Positions 23,557 through 34,982 are shown, numbered from the stretch's first letter. The stretch is 64,000 bases of DNA from Tilletia caries (GCA_032718865.1 JALUTQ010000024.1:853501-917500), one strand, 5' to 3'. Made by a program: numbers and translations. Notes: a model not told the origin generated them from the sequence alone.

Positions 23557-25969
23557 ATGCGCTTCTGGCGGACAGGATCAGTGGCGGCTGCGACAGCGCT
23601 CAGCGCGTCCCTCTGGCTGACCGTCGCAGCCTCGAGCTCGCCGGAGGAGCGCTTCGACGAGGACCTCCTCCTGCGACCACTGCCCGACGGCGGCATACAC
23701 GCTGCCTTCCACTTCGACATCGTCAGCGGTAGTGGCAGCGGCGTCGACGACCAGGGTGACGATGACGATGCTGGCAGTCATGACAACTCCACCTCGTGGC
23801 TGCTCCCCACAGCCGCGTCCCAGTCCCACTTCCGCCTACTGCCCCGGTCGCTCATCCAGATCGCCCAAGCTGCCAACACGCGCGAGTTCAAGCTGAGCAT
23901 CAACGCTGGCAGCTGGCAATATTCCGCGTGGGGGGAGCCCACGCTCGACGTTCTCCACAGTACCCCGCCGTCTGCTTCCTCCGCCCGGTCGTCCTTTTGG
24001 GGAAAGCGCGGTCGACAAGCCCGGGACGGAAGTGAGGGGCACGAGGAGGAGCAGACCAAGGTTCTGGGCGACGACGCTGTGGGAAATGGAGCGGAGTTGT
24101 GGGCTTCTTTCCTACCTCCGTCCGCGTCCTTGCTGGCTGGAGGGGAAGGTCCGGCTCCTCAAGACCACGCGCGCTTATCCTGGCGCAAGCTCACCTCAGC
24201 TCTCGCCGGACTCTTCTGCGCCTCCCTCGACACAACACTCTCCCCGCGCGTAGCTCTCCAACCCTCCGATGCGCACCTGTTCTCTCCATCCTCTCCCTCC
24301 GCAAAGCATGACTCCAAAGAGACCGACGTGCCCCTCCTCCTCCTACACGCCTTCGCCCCCTCCGAGTTCGTCTGCACCGAAAATCTCACCCCGTTCCTCA
24401 AATTGCTGCCCTGCCGCTCCGCCAGTGCCGGTCTGGCACAGCTGCTCAACCCGCACGCGCTCTTCAGCTCGGCCTATCACGGCCTTTCCGTGCATGTCGT
24501 CAGGCTTGGGTCGGAAACGGACTCGGAGCGATGGCGTGTGCAGCTGCGTGTTCAGGCTGTTTATACGGCCGCCCAGGCTCGTTTGCGTGGGCGCAAGACG
24601 GAAGGTGAGCTTTTTGTATTTGATTGGCGCGGAATTGCGTCTTGCTCGCCTATTCTGATGATCCTCTCCACATTGCTCATTTTCTGTAGAGCTGGTTCTC
24701 AAGACCCTCTTCAATCGCAACATCACCCAGGCATGTCCCTTGGCAACCAGTAGCAACATCTATGTTCCGCGGCCTCCCGGGCGTTCCGAGACTCGTGGTG
24801 GCGACGACGACGACGATGCGGCAGCTTCACCAGACGAAGACATCCTTTTGCTCGATGCCGATCACTCCGAGAACTTCGAGACGCCCTCGTGGCCCCAGCT
24901 CTCCGTTCTCGAGCCCAACACCCAAGCTTCGTATGCGTATGCTCACAGTACCAGAGGTCGACGATCCTGGCGTGCCTCGCAACATTCCTCCTCCTTCTCG
25001 GATATTGCACTTTCGGGACTTGCGCTCGCTTACGACCTTGCCGCTCCTGTACCCTCGGAATCGCCCTCGCTGGAGGTCTACCGGACGCACACCTCGGCAC
25101 ATCCGACGAGTGGGACCTTTGTCTTGACCTTGACGAACCGACATCCGACCGAATCGGTGCGGGCTCACTACTATGACGAGCTGCCGTGGTGGATGAAGGC
25201 TTGGGTGCATACGCTGCGAGTGGTCAAAGTCGAGGATGTCGCGGATGATGCCGATGCATGTTCTTCTCCTGACGGCGGTACGACGACGGAACTTTCATGT
25301 CCTATCCCAGGCTCTGAACAGGAGCGGGAAAGGGGTATGTCACGCAGCTCGTCGGTGGACAGTGACATCGTCCGGTTCGTGGACGACTTCCTCTGCCCGC
25401 CCATCCTCGCGATCCACTACGAGCCTTCTGCCGGCCGGGACCTGACCCCCGGCGCCGCTCCCGGCAGCGGACGACCGAGTCTGCTGGAGCTCGACCTCCG
25501 TGTGCCCGCCAGCTCGCGCGTGCAGATTCAGATGGAGTACGATTTGGCTTTTTTGAGGTATACGGAGCATCCTCCTGGACCGCAGAAGGGATGGGGCGTG
25601 CCGCCTGGCATCCTTGTCGTTCTTGGGCCTGAGGGTGAAGGACCGATCCAGTCTGGAAGCGGTGGGAGCACGGCGAGGACCGATCAGGCTTCATGGTGCC
25701 CGGTGGACGTCCCCAGGCCGCGGCCAGGACAGAGGCAGTCATCCCTTTCCTCCCACTCCATCTCGCTGCCGCCTCTTCGTCATCCGGTCAAGCTTGCGAC
25801 GCGAGGCATCAGGCGCAGAGTCTTCACGGAAGCGGCACTCATCGAGCTGGCCGTTCCCGACTTCTCCATGATCTACAACCTGATCTTGTTCACGTCTACG
25901 GAGATCGCCCTGTTCTTCGGCTCGATCTTCAACTTGTTGGTCCGCCGCTTCGGCGATGTCACAATCTGA
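23557..25969 (+). CDS. GPI16: GPI transamidase subunit Gpi16/PIG-T
   Basis: Two exons, 23557..24604 and 24690..25969, give 775 aa. The chosen ATG starts a signal peptide (MRFWRTGS, then a hydrophobic stretch to about residue 29). A large lumenal part contains family blocks such as INAGSWQYSAWG, FVCTENLTPFLKLLPC and NRHPTESVRAHYYDELPWW. One membrane helix lies near the C terminus, around MIYNLILFTSTEIALFFGSI. Family role: part of the ER complex that attaches preformed GPI anchors to proteins. The chitin deacetylase in this window has a GPI signal and would be a substrate type. A Ser/acid-rich insertion is present around residues 430-450. The 85-nt intron joins KTE to LVLKTLFNRN. Confidence 0.93.
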
Positions 25970-27569
25970 AAAGGATGGATTTGCATCTCACCATTGTCGT
26001 TCAGGGTGATTTCTGCTCTCACCCTTTCATGGGCACATTACATACGACACCCGCGGGTAGCACTGACTTGAGCACCAAGGTTGGCATGCCAGTACGAGAT
26101 GACGCTGAGGTCGCAGCCTTGGAGGCAAAGTCGGGGACGATCTTGGACAGTGAAAGGGTATGTATATGGCAGAACATGCTGCGGTATGGGACTGAAACAA
26201 CGCAACAAACAAAGGGAACAAACAAACGACTTCGAAAACTGGATCTCAAACCCACCCCCATCATCGCATCATCTCTTACTCGACCATACCATCGCATTCT
26301 GATGAATGACCATCTCGCAGCTGCCAAAATATCATTCTACAATTTATTATCAGTCGTATGAAGTGCCTGCGGTGCCCTCACCATGCGTTTTGAGCAAGTT
26401 GCCCAGCTGAGGTCTGGAGTTGGAGGTTGGAGGACTCTGTCTCCCGTACCTAAGGACACAACCGGGAAAACTTGAAAGGAAGATGCAACGCGACGATTGA
26501 GCAGCATTGGATGCGATATGACTGCGGACATGGAGCCAGAATAATCTGTAGAGCTCAACGATAGTCGGTCTGAGGGCGATCATATACTGTGTTGGGGTCT
26601 GGGATCGTGCTTTCAGACGGAGGCAAGGTGGGACGGGCCCCGAGTTGAGGTGTGGAGGTAAACTCCAAGCGGACGATGTCTAAGAAGCTCGAACGTCGGA
26701 CACCTTCATCACGATTCACGGCGTGGGGCACCAACCACATCAGTAAGGGGATGGAAAACGCCTGCCGATACCTCAGGATATTTTTAGTAATCGTCCAGAG
26801 GCTTCAAAAGGGGCGTTCAGCTTGTTGGCGCTGGAAAAGCCGGTTGACGGTGTGTGTACGACCAACCCGTTAACCCGTCAACTTCAACCGGATTAACGGG
26901 TTGGGCTGGAGAGCTGATGTGCGACAACAAAATCACCACACACCGAGAGCACGATGGAAGCAGCTGGAAGTGATGCCATAAATTATGGAGAGCTCTGCGC
27001 AGGTCTTGCGAGAGCTGTTCGTTTAGGATCAACCGTCCTCGGCGGAGCTGTGGGTTGGGAGAGGAAGCGATTCGACGACATGACAGAGTTACCGCGCGTC
27101 AGTTGGAATGGAACAACATCACCTCAGCGCTTCTCCCGATAGGAAACACAGTACTGAAAGCCGCAGAACGCCTTTAATGATTTATTCCACGCTCGGTATA
27201 GCCTCTGCCTCACGTGTCAATGATTTGCGGTGATGTTTGCGGATGTGGTGTGACGAATCTGACCCCATAAGAAGGGTAAACGGAGGATAAAACGGACCTG
27301 ATGGGAAATCTGGCCAGAATGCAGCCATGCCTACCAACTTCGCCTCTCATCGACTCAAGCGGGCCAAAGAACGCGGCAGACGGTGTGGAAAAATCATCCA
27401 AGCTCTCCTGGGTCATCAAAGCAGACAGTTCGACTTGGTGAGGTTGCATCTCCATGTCGCCTCCTTTCGGGCTGGGTTGTTTGACAGGCGCTTGGTTCTC
27501 GAAGAAGTGCTCAGACCCAGATCGCTGAGGTTGTCCATGCAATTTCGCCACCACCACAACCCCTTGGAA
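25970..27569. other. Gap between GPI16 and the aminotransferase
   Basis: 1.6 kb with GPI16 3' flank and aminotransferase upstream region. ORFs are short and unrelated to known families. The one structural feature is a palindrome at 26862-26904, listed separately. Confidence 0.4.
26862..26904. repeat. Perfect 12-bp inverted repeat
   Basis: CCAACCCGTTAA at 26862-26873 and TTAACGGGTTGG at 26893-26904 are exact reverse complements, with a 19-bp loop. Neighbouring CCGGTTGACGG (26840-26850) partly pairs with the loop. No flanking target duplication was seen, so a transposon origin is not supported. Confidence 0.6.
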
Positions 27570-29227
27570 ATGACAGGATCAAATCTATCGCAGCGCGGCA
27601 GCGATGCTGCGGCGTCCATGGCTGGCATGAGTAGGATGGGCGACGCGATCTCCAACATTTACGATCCAAGGACCAACCCGGACGGTGTCGTCTTCCTCGG
27701 TCTTGCCGATAATGCCTTGGTCCGAGAAGAACTCCTTGAGTACCTCAACTCCAGACCGCCTCACCTCGTCGGACCGGAACTCTCGTATCCGGACAGAGTT
27801 TGTGCGCAGACATCTCTGCTCCGTGCCTTGGCCCATCTCTACAATTCGGTCCCGGACGGTGTCGACTATTCAACGTTCGAAGCGCATCGAAAACCCCTTC
27901 TCCCCGTCACAGAAGACCATATTATCGTCAGCTCAGGCGCTGCGGGTGTGATTGATGGCCTGTGCTTCTGTATCGCAGGCGAAGGCGACGGCATTCTGAT
28001 CAGCTCGCCATACTACAATGGTTTCGACCGGGACGTGATGACCCGCGCAGGAATCAAGATTGTCCCTGTCCCTCTCGGGCTACTTGCGATGACCACCGAT
28101 GGTTCCTCATTCAAGCACGCCGGTCAGCCCTGCTTCGAAGGAGAAGATTTCCTACGCCATCATGAGGAGGCGATTGTCAAGGCGGAGCGGGAAGGGATCA
28201 CAGTTCGTGCTCTCCTCTTGTGCAACCCCCACAATCCCAGGTAAAGCTACCAAGCCTGCCTGGAGCTTAAATGTCGTTAAGCTGACCGTATGTACCCATC
28301 CCCTTTATCACAGCGGAGCCATCATACCGCGTGAAAGTGTGGTAGACCTTTGCAAGTTTGCCGCCAAGCACAAGCTCCACCTCGTGTCCGACGAGATCTA
28401 CTCTCGCACGATCTTCGAAACTGATCTCGTACCCAAGCCACACGAATTTTACTCCGTTCTGTCCATCGACGTCCTCGCCGAGGCTGGTCTGGATCCTTCT
28501 TATGTCCACGTCATAACCTCGGCCTCGAAGGACTTCTGCATCAACGGCTTCAGGCTCGGCGTCATGATCTCCCAGCACAACAGTGAGCTCATTCTAGCCA
28601 TGTTGGAAGTCAGTACGATCAACACGTCGAGCTCGCCGGCTGGCGCTTTGTGGAGGGACTGGATCTACGACGACGCCTTCCTCAAATGGTTCCTCGCGGA
28701 GAACCGCATCCGTCTGAAATCGATGTGTGATTATACCGCACGATTCTTCGTCCACCATGATCTTCCGTTTGGAGTGAGTACGTTGTGGGCGGGACTTCTC
28801 CCGAAATGGGACTCGTATACTGACGACCTTTTTGCGCGGAACCCAGCCGTCCAATTCAGGCCACTTCTGTCTTATCGACTTATCCAAGTACCTTGAGGCA
28901 GCCACCTTTCATGCAGAGGATTCCCTTCTCGGACGACTCATCCAGCACAAGATCTACATCGCACCTGGCAAGCAATATCACACTGAACATCCTGGACTCT
29001 TCCGGTTCACCTTCTCACAGCCACCGAACATTGTACGGCAAGGTCTCCTCCATCTCGAACGCGCCCTCGGCCTCGAAGCTTGGATTGCGGAACAACCGAC
29101 CCCGTCATGGAACGGGCCGCCGAAGGACGTTCTCACAGCCAGCAATGAGTTCCGGCATCGCCTTCATTCTGGAAGCAGTGCCCAGGCCGCCGAACAGCAC
29201 GCTATTGGAGACCCGGATGTACTATAG
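27570..29227 (+). CDS. PLP-dependent aminotransferase, ACC-synthase-like
   Basis: Three exons, 27570..28240, 28314..28773 and 28847..29227, give 503 aa. Fold type I (class I/II) aminotransferase signatures are in order: SSPYYNGF, NPHNPSG (219-225, split by intron 1), VSDEIY with Asp250/Tyr253 contacting PLP, and SASKDFCINGFRLGV with the Schiff-base Lys296. The overall pattern, including YSPEL-like LSYPD near the N terminus, is that of the 1-aminocyclopropane-1-carboxylate synthase-like subgroup. In fungi that subgroup often acts as an ordinary aminotransferase, so ethylene-precursor synthesis should not be assumed. The 73-nt introns are both required to keep the motif blocks in frame. An upstream in-frame ATG at 27327 would add 81 arginine-rich residues unlike the family and was rejected. 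Confidence 0.85.
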
Positions 29228-30164
29228 ATCATAGACCATAGAATTTCTAACAGACTTTGCCTTTGCTCTCTTGCACCAGACTCGTCCGCCATCCCAAATG
29301 GGTTGTACTGACTCGCGACTTTAGTAGCCTTTGGTCCTCGCTCAGGAGCCGTCATCTTGTCAGTGTGTATGTATAGCCACCTCGTCTGGACGCAGATAGT
29401 AAATTAGTGGATTCTCAACAGAGGGATGGACGTGGTTTTCATGAGATTCAGGATCTGAAGCTTGCTCAGAGCCTCCGGCTCCGATTTCGACCTCTCTCGT
29501 GTCCCACTGACCTTCTGTTATTTCTGTGAGGGAGGTCGTAGGTTGATCGACCGCGTCGCCCAGACAGGTCATGGGCTTCGCCATGTGGAGGAGAGTCTCA
29601 AAGTCTTGATAAGTGTCGAGAAGAAAGTGCGATGGTCGAGGACGACGGTAACCATCTCCACGACCTCGACCATCCGCACCCTTCTCGCCATCCCCTCTCT
29701 CACCTGTTCCCTACCTTTTCGTTCTTTCTCTACATTACACACATACTTTACAACCCCTCATCTTCCTTTCACACGGCCAGACCCCCGAGATCGCCCAGAT
29801 CTCCGAGCGTCCAGATCCCAGATCGTCCAGATCCCAAGCTCGTCCGAGCGTGTCCACGCCCAACCGTCCACAAGATCTCGTCGCCCAGACAGATCGAGTA
29901 CCTCAGGTACGTGTCCAGTCCGGACAGTCCATTGCCCAGAGTAGTCCGCTCACACTGACCAGTCCTACCCCGTCACGTCCTGACCACAGTCCAGCCCCAG
30001 CCCGGCCAAGTGTCCCCGCGCACGACGGAGCCACATCTCGCACACCCTTGTGCTACGAGGTACGCGTCCGCGTTGACCAATCTTCCATCCAGCCCAGGGC
30101 GGCATGACAGAGAACTGACCATCATCACCTGACACCCCGCCCTTCCACAGCGACAGCCCGTCTG
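29228..30164. other. Gap, probably leader of the first DIRS-like element
   Basis: No gene supported. From about 29780 to 29900 short repeats of GTCCAGATCCCAGATC-like sequence occur. The right part is probably the 5' region of the retrotransposon whose first ORF starts at 30165. I could not find its terminal repeat. Confidence 0.35.
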
Positions 30165-31265
30165 ATGAACCCCGACGCCCCAGCACAGGCACCGGCTCAA
30201 GGGGCAGCAGCACCAGGACCAGCAGCAGCAGCTCCGGGACCAGCAGCAGCAGCACCAGCCCAAGGGGCAGCAGCACCGGGACCAGCAGCAGCAGCACCAG
30301 CCCAAGGGGCGGCAGCACCGGGTCCAGCAGCAGGAGCACCTGCCCAACAGCAAGTCGCCCAAGCAAACGCCGACCAAGACCAACAACAACCACAGGACCG
30401 TCAGGCCCCAGCCAACCAAGCACCAGCAGCAGGCCCCGCAGCAGACGCTGATCGCCAACCTCGCCGAGAAGGTGAAGAGAACAACCACGCCAACGACCCC
30501 AACCTCAACGACCCTGACCTCAACGACGTCCCAGAGGGCGAACAACACCGACACGAAGGACTCGACATCACTCCGGAACAGCTGGCCGAAGCTGAGGTTC
30601 TGATCGCCAACCGCAGAGCATGGATCCAAGAGCTGGCCCCAGAGCTCGACAAGAAGGCCCGGAAGGACCTGACCGAGCTCGCCCACAACGTCATCTTCAC
30701 CTCGGAGCACACGGCAAGGGACGCCTTCGAAATGTCCCTGGCCAACATCCAACACCGCCGTCAAATCCACGAGGCCCTCGGGCGGGAGCTGAACACCTCG
30801 TCAGACTCGATCGAGCCGGACCCCGCCCCGCCAGCACAAAAGGCGCCCAGCCCCGCTGCAGCACATCCCAAGAAGCGACAAGCCTCGGAGGAGGCCGACA
30901 GACGGGCCAAGAAGCGTCAGACGTCCAAGGGCCGGTCGAAGAAGAAGGGCAAGTCCAAGTCACGGCCCAAGGACTCCTCCTCGGACGACGAGTCGTCCAC
31001 AGACTCCTCTTCTTGCTCGTCCTCGTCGCAACGATCCTTCTCCTCGGACGACAGTTCCGACTCGGAGGACAGCTCGGACGAGGAAAACCCGAAGTGGGTC
31101 GCCGGCAAGATGAACTCCCGGGTGTGGGGTTCGCTCAACATACCAGACCGAGTGGCGCGGAAGGTGGACAAGGGGGAATATGTGGACTTGTGGTGGTTCA
31201 CACCTCAGTCCTTGAAGCTGAAGCACGAAGAGAAGAGTCGGAAGCACCTCACGCACTGCCATTGA
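30165..31265 (+). CDS. Gag-like ORF1 of the first DIRS-like element
   Basis: 366 codons. The N terminus is Ala/Pro/Gln repeats (AAAPGPAAAAP type), then a helical region (about 125-215), a Lys/Arg-rich stretch and a Ser/Asp acidic run. Near the C terminus KVDKGEYVDLWWFTP parallels KIEQGDYDFDLWHLT in ORF1 of the second DIRS-like element at 53666, which supports the assignment. The last few codons before the stop probably come from the deletion junction, so the original ORF was longer. Confidence 0.65.
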   Translation: MNPDAPAQAPAQGAAAPGPAAAAPGPAAAAPAQGAAAPGPAAAAPAQGAAAPGPAAGAPAQQQVAQANADQDQQQPQDRQAPANQAPAAGPAADADRQPRREGEENNHANDPNLNDPDLNDVPEGEQHRHEGLDITPEQLAEAEVLIANRRAWIQELAPELDKKARKDLTELAHNVIFTSEHTARDAFEMSLANIQHRRQIHEALGRELNTSSDSIEPDPAPPAQKAPSPAAAHPKKRQASEEADRRAKKRQTSKGRSKKKGKSKSRPKDSSSDDESSTDSSSCSSSSQRSFSSDDSSDSEDSSDEENPKWVAGKMNSRVWGSLNIPDRVARKVDKGEYVDLWWFTPQSLKLKHEEKSRKHLTHCH

Positions 31266-31560
31266 CCTGGGCTACAGTGATCGCCCTCTACTGGTACACA
31301 CGGACAACACTGCGGTCCTCGGCGCCTTCAAGAAGGGCAGGATGGCGGCAGCCGGCCCAGACGAGATCCTCCGCCGAGTTGCGGTTCACGAAACCAGAGC
31401 CCGCCTCAAGATCCACCTCCGGTGGGTCGACACAAAGAGCCAGCGGGCAGACCCCCCGTCCCCCGTCCCGCGGCCTCATCTCGTCCAACCTCCCCCGCCT
31501 CCCTATCCCGAGCATGGATGCAGAGCTGGGCCAGTGGTTCCGGCCGAGCTGGTAGTCGGG
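31252..31560 (+). pseudogene. RNase H remnant of the first DIRS-like element
   Basis: Frame +1 relative to the window reads AIDLGYSDRPLLVHTDN, then AGPDEILRRVAV and LRWVDTKSQRAD. This matches the C-terminal half of the RNase H domain in the second element (AIHRGISDSNLVIHCDN). Its upstream part, with the reverse transcriptase, has been deleted, so it abuts the gag-like ORF in another frame. Confidence 0.7.
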
Positions 31561-31860
31561 GGCAACCTGCTGACGGCGGCGACGGAGAAGACCCGCCGGA
31601 GAAGAAGGGCCGGGCCCCGGAGAGGGTGCACGCGGTCCAGACGAAGGTCCTCAAGACGGCCAAGCCTTGGCGTCATCTGCTGGAGGACTGGAAGGAGAAG
31701 TCAGTCAAGAAAAGGACATCGCAGCCGCACCCGAGAAGCCTGGAACTCACGTATGTTCCCACCCCTCGTGCCCCTACACCCTCTTCCACCCCTACACCGG
31801 AGTCCAGCGCTCCCAAGCCCCCGAAGTCGTTCGCCAGTGGAGGCGGACTGCCCTTCGTGC

Positions 31861-32648
31861 TAAGGATGGGCGCGGAGGGCCCCGGAGTGCTCCGTACTCC
31901 GGGGCCCCTACTTCGGCTGACTCCGGCTAATTTTGAGATGCCTTTTCGCGCTCCGTACTCCGCTCATTTTTAGGCAGTCGCCCCAATTCCACTCCGCGCT
32001 CCGCACAAAATCTACCCATCTCATTGCGCCAGCTCCGTACTCCGGCTAAATTTAGTAAAATTTCAAAGTCCACTCCGTACTCCGGGGTGACGGAGCGCGA
32101 CTACTCCCCCGAAACTCCGCACTCCGGGGAAAGTTCGCAGAGGTCCTACAAAACTTGAGAAATCTGGACCCTTACATTGATTGCCGCCCTTCCATCTACA
32201 TGTTTGTTCGACAGAATCATCGTTGGCGGTCGTAGAGCTCAACAACACACAACATGAACCTCAAATGAGAAATCTGGAAAAGAATTTTGCCAAATTTTTG
32301 AAAATGAGAGCAAAATATGCCCATTTCTGACTGAAATTTTCAAAATTACGGCTTGATTTTGAAAAAGGCAAGGCCCCGGAGCGCCCCGGAGTTTCGGGGA
32401 AACTCCGCACTCCGTCTGGCATTCGAGCTAGTCACTCCGTACTCCGGCGTAAAGTTAGCTCCAGGCCTTGCCGTACTCCGTACTCCGGGGACATGACAGG
32501 CTTGCGCTCCGTACTCCTGCAGAATCCAATCAGCGGGAGTAAATCCTCGAAAATTCACTCCGTACTCCGTACTCCCCCGGAGTGAGGCCCCGACTAGTCG
32601 GGGAACTCCGGGAAACCCACTCCGGGGCTTACTCCGCGCCCATCCTTA
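31861..32648. mobile_element. hAT-like non-autonomous element A (788 bp)
   Basis: Inverted ends share TAAGGATGGGCGCGGAG exactly, followed by near-matching CCCCGGAGTG. A perfect 8-bp duplication, CTTCGTGC, flanks it (31853-31860 and 32649-32656). The interior is packed with variants of CTCCGTACTCCGG in both orientations, like the subterminal binding repeats of hAT elements. No transposase ORF. It interrupts the recombinase gene of the DIRS-like element, so it is younger than that element. Confidence 0.85.
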
Positions 32649-32804
32649 CTTCGTGCCACCGAAGCCGAAGAAGAGGAACGGACCGAACAAGCCGGGCAAC
32701 AACCGCATCCCGGTCGTGCCGACGGTGGACCGTCCCGAGGAGGTCGACGGACCGGAACGGTTCACAAGGTGGAAGCCCCCGCGCCACCTACGCCCTCCCA
32801 CAAC

Positions 32805-33673
32805 CAGTGATCATTATGATGCATATATGACAATTTTTTGGGCGATGTCATATATCTGCATTATGACAATCTAGTTTTGGGAAGGCGATGTCATATATAT
32901 GCATTATGCAAATGTCATTTTTCTGTCATATGAAGTCATAAAATTGTCATATTTCTGTCATATTACGTAAGCAAACTTTCCGCCTCTGAGTAGACCGTAA
33001 TATCGCGTGGCGAAGCGCGTCTCGCCATGTGATGAACCGCGAAGCGCGTCAAGCCGCGTCGCCGCGTTCCCTCTTTCAGGTTGGCGCAGTTTTCACCTCA
33101 TATCCAGCCATCCAGAACAGGCGCGTGAATCTTGCTGCGGAACATGTAACATGTTGGGAGCCATCTTGAGCTCCGGAGCGTTTTATTTTGTATCGGGAGA
33201 AGGGGCAGGGCCCAGGGGGATGCCGGAGACACGGAAGATGCCAGAACGCTTAATTTTATTCTGAAAATGCCAGGCACTCGGCGCCTGAGCGGTGAGCCTG
33301 ACCAGAATTTAGAGCTCAGGTCATATAAAATGTCAGATTTGCCAAGAATATGACATGATTATGCACGACCATATGACAGAATTATGCATCTTTTTTCGGC
33401 CCGGCTGTGGACGTTTTGTCAGAATACTGTCATACATAAGGCATATGTTCTGCATTGTCATATGACAGAATATGACAGAATTTAGGGCGGGAAAATTATG
33501 TCATATTTCTGTCATAAAGCTGTCATATGACAGCCACGGGAGGCATTATGGCCATAAATATGACAATGAGACTTTGTCATAAACCTGTCATATGACTATG
33601 ACAATTTTTTTGTCATAATTCTGTCATATGCATAATATGACTTCATATGTATGACAAATGGTGATGATCACTG
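32805..33673. mobile_element. hAT-like non-autonomous element B (869 bp)
   Basis: Ends are CAGTGATCAT and ATGATCACTG, flanked by a perfect 8-bp duplication, CCCACAAC (32797-32804 and 33674-33681). Eight-base duplications and CAGTG-type ends are hAT hallmarks. Both arms are AT-rich and repeat TGTCATATGACA-like motifs many times, in contrast with the GC-rich host; a GC-rich patch lies at about 33000-33120. No transposase ORF. It also interrupts the DIRS-like recombinase. Confidence 0.85.
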
Positions 33674-34660
33674 CCCACAACCAGATCAGACCGAGAGGAG
33701 GAGGCGGACCGGCAGGCCATCATCGCGTCCTTCGCCCCGGGCACGAAGAAGGGATACGGAACGGCGATGGCCCATTGGCACCGGTTCTGCGATGAACACG
33801 AGGTGACAGAGGAGAGGCGATGCCCAGCCGACCCCGAGCTGGTCGAACTGTGGATCGCGAAGGAGGCAGGCATCAAGTCGGGCGGATATTTGAGCGACTG
33901 GGTGTCCGGGCTGAAAGCCTGGCACCATCTCAACAACGTACCATGGCTCGCAGAGGAGGAGAGGCTGCGCCTTGTCAAGAGGGGCGCGCGGTACGAACAA
34001 CCGCCGCCTCGACCACCGAGAGCGCCGATGACAGCAGAATGGCTGGAGGGTATCATGGCGTGGATGCGGGTCGAGGACCCGGCGGAGGTCGCTGCCGTGG
34101 CCCTGGCGTGTTGCGGTGTCTGGGGCTTGTTCCGGCTGGGGGAGCTCGTCGTCGGAGAGGACGGGTTCGACCCGAACGCCCACGTTACGCGAGATCGTAT
34201 CGGACGATGCTGGGTCCGAGATCGACTAACGTACACGGTCAGGCTGCCGCGGACCAAGACACAACACCAAGGAGAGACGGTGGTACTCACCCAACAAGAC
34301 CACGTCTCTAATCCGATCGGGATGCTGGCCGTGCACACCAGCACTAGCCCAACCAATGACCCCGCCGGCACCCCTCTGTTCGCGTACAGGGAGGGTAGCG
34401 TCCTCGTGGCGATGACGAGGACCAAGTTCCTCGACCTCATGGCGGTCCTCGCCGAGCGAGCTGGTTTGGAGAAGAGGACGGGGCACTCCATGAGGATTGG
34501 GGGGTGCACGTCGCTGCTGAAGAAGGGCGTACCGCTGGAGAAGGTGATGCTTCAGGGACGCTGGGACTCGAACTCGTGGAAGAGATACGTGCGGGATCAT
34601 GCTGAGATCCTTGCACCGTACCTGGTCGGAAGCGAGACCGGCGCAGAAGACCGCGCCTGA

Positions 34661-34982
34661 CCGACAGACCACCCGACCTACCCACCAAGTAAGCACTAGA
34701 ATGGGCGGAGTGTTCACCTTGCGGCTCCACACGCGCACGCCGACCAGGCACTGACCGTCGCGCTATCCTTACAGGAAATAGGAAGCGCGTGGAGCCAAAA
34801 CAGCTAGGAGAACTACCTCCGATCGGCGCGGCTATCAGAGAATAGCATCGCCGTCTGGCCCATTCTGTCCGTTCAACTAACACGTGTGATCAACTGAATG
34901 AATTGCATAGAAGTGAGAGAATAGCCAGACCTTGAACTCCAACCGACACAGGAGAGCGAAGGTCTGAGTACAGCCCAATCAT
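34661..34982. other. Gap between DIRS-like remnant and MED16
   Basis: 322 bp with no ORF of interest. It probably holds the right end of the DIRS-like element and the MED16 3' flank. I could not place the boundary. Confidence 0.35.

Larger units (their letters stand above)
30165..34660 (+). mobile_element. Degenerate DIRS/Ngaro-like tyrosine-recombinase retrotransposon
   Basis: The region has the gene order gag-like ORF, RNase H end, tyrosine recombinase, which is typical of DIRS/Ngaro elements. The reverse transcriptase and most of RNase H are missing, lost at a junction near 31250. The recombinase frame is split by two further insertions with 8-bp target duplications (31861-32648 and 32805-33673). 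Terminal repeats were not identified, so the stated limits are the coding limits. The element cannot move by itself. Confidence 0.75.
31518..34660 (+). pseudogene. Tyrosine recombinase interrupted by two insertions
   Basis: The catalytic part is intact at 33690-34660: first Arg in GLFRLGEL, the H-x-x-R box in GHSMRIGG, and the nucleophile Tyr in WKRYVRDH. Upstream the frame continues in 32653-32804 and 31518-31860. The two insertions add 796 and 877 bp (element plus duplication), each 1 more than a multiple of 3. Removing them leaves one open frame through all three parts. The frame start at 31518 overlaps the RNase H remnant, as is common in these elements. Family role: integrates circular cDNA by site-specific recombination without making target duplications. 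Confidence 0.8.

Noticed and set aside
27327..27569. N-terminal extension of the aminotransferase
   Set aside because: The extra residues are arginine-rich and unlike the family; the ATG at 27570 gives a normal start.
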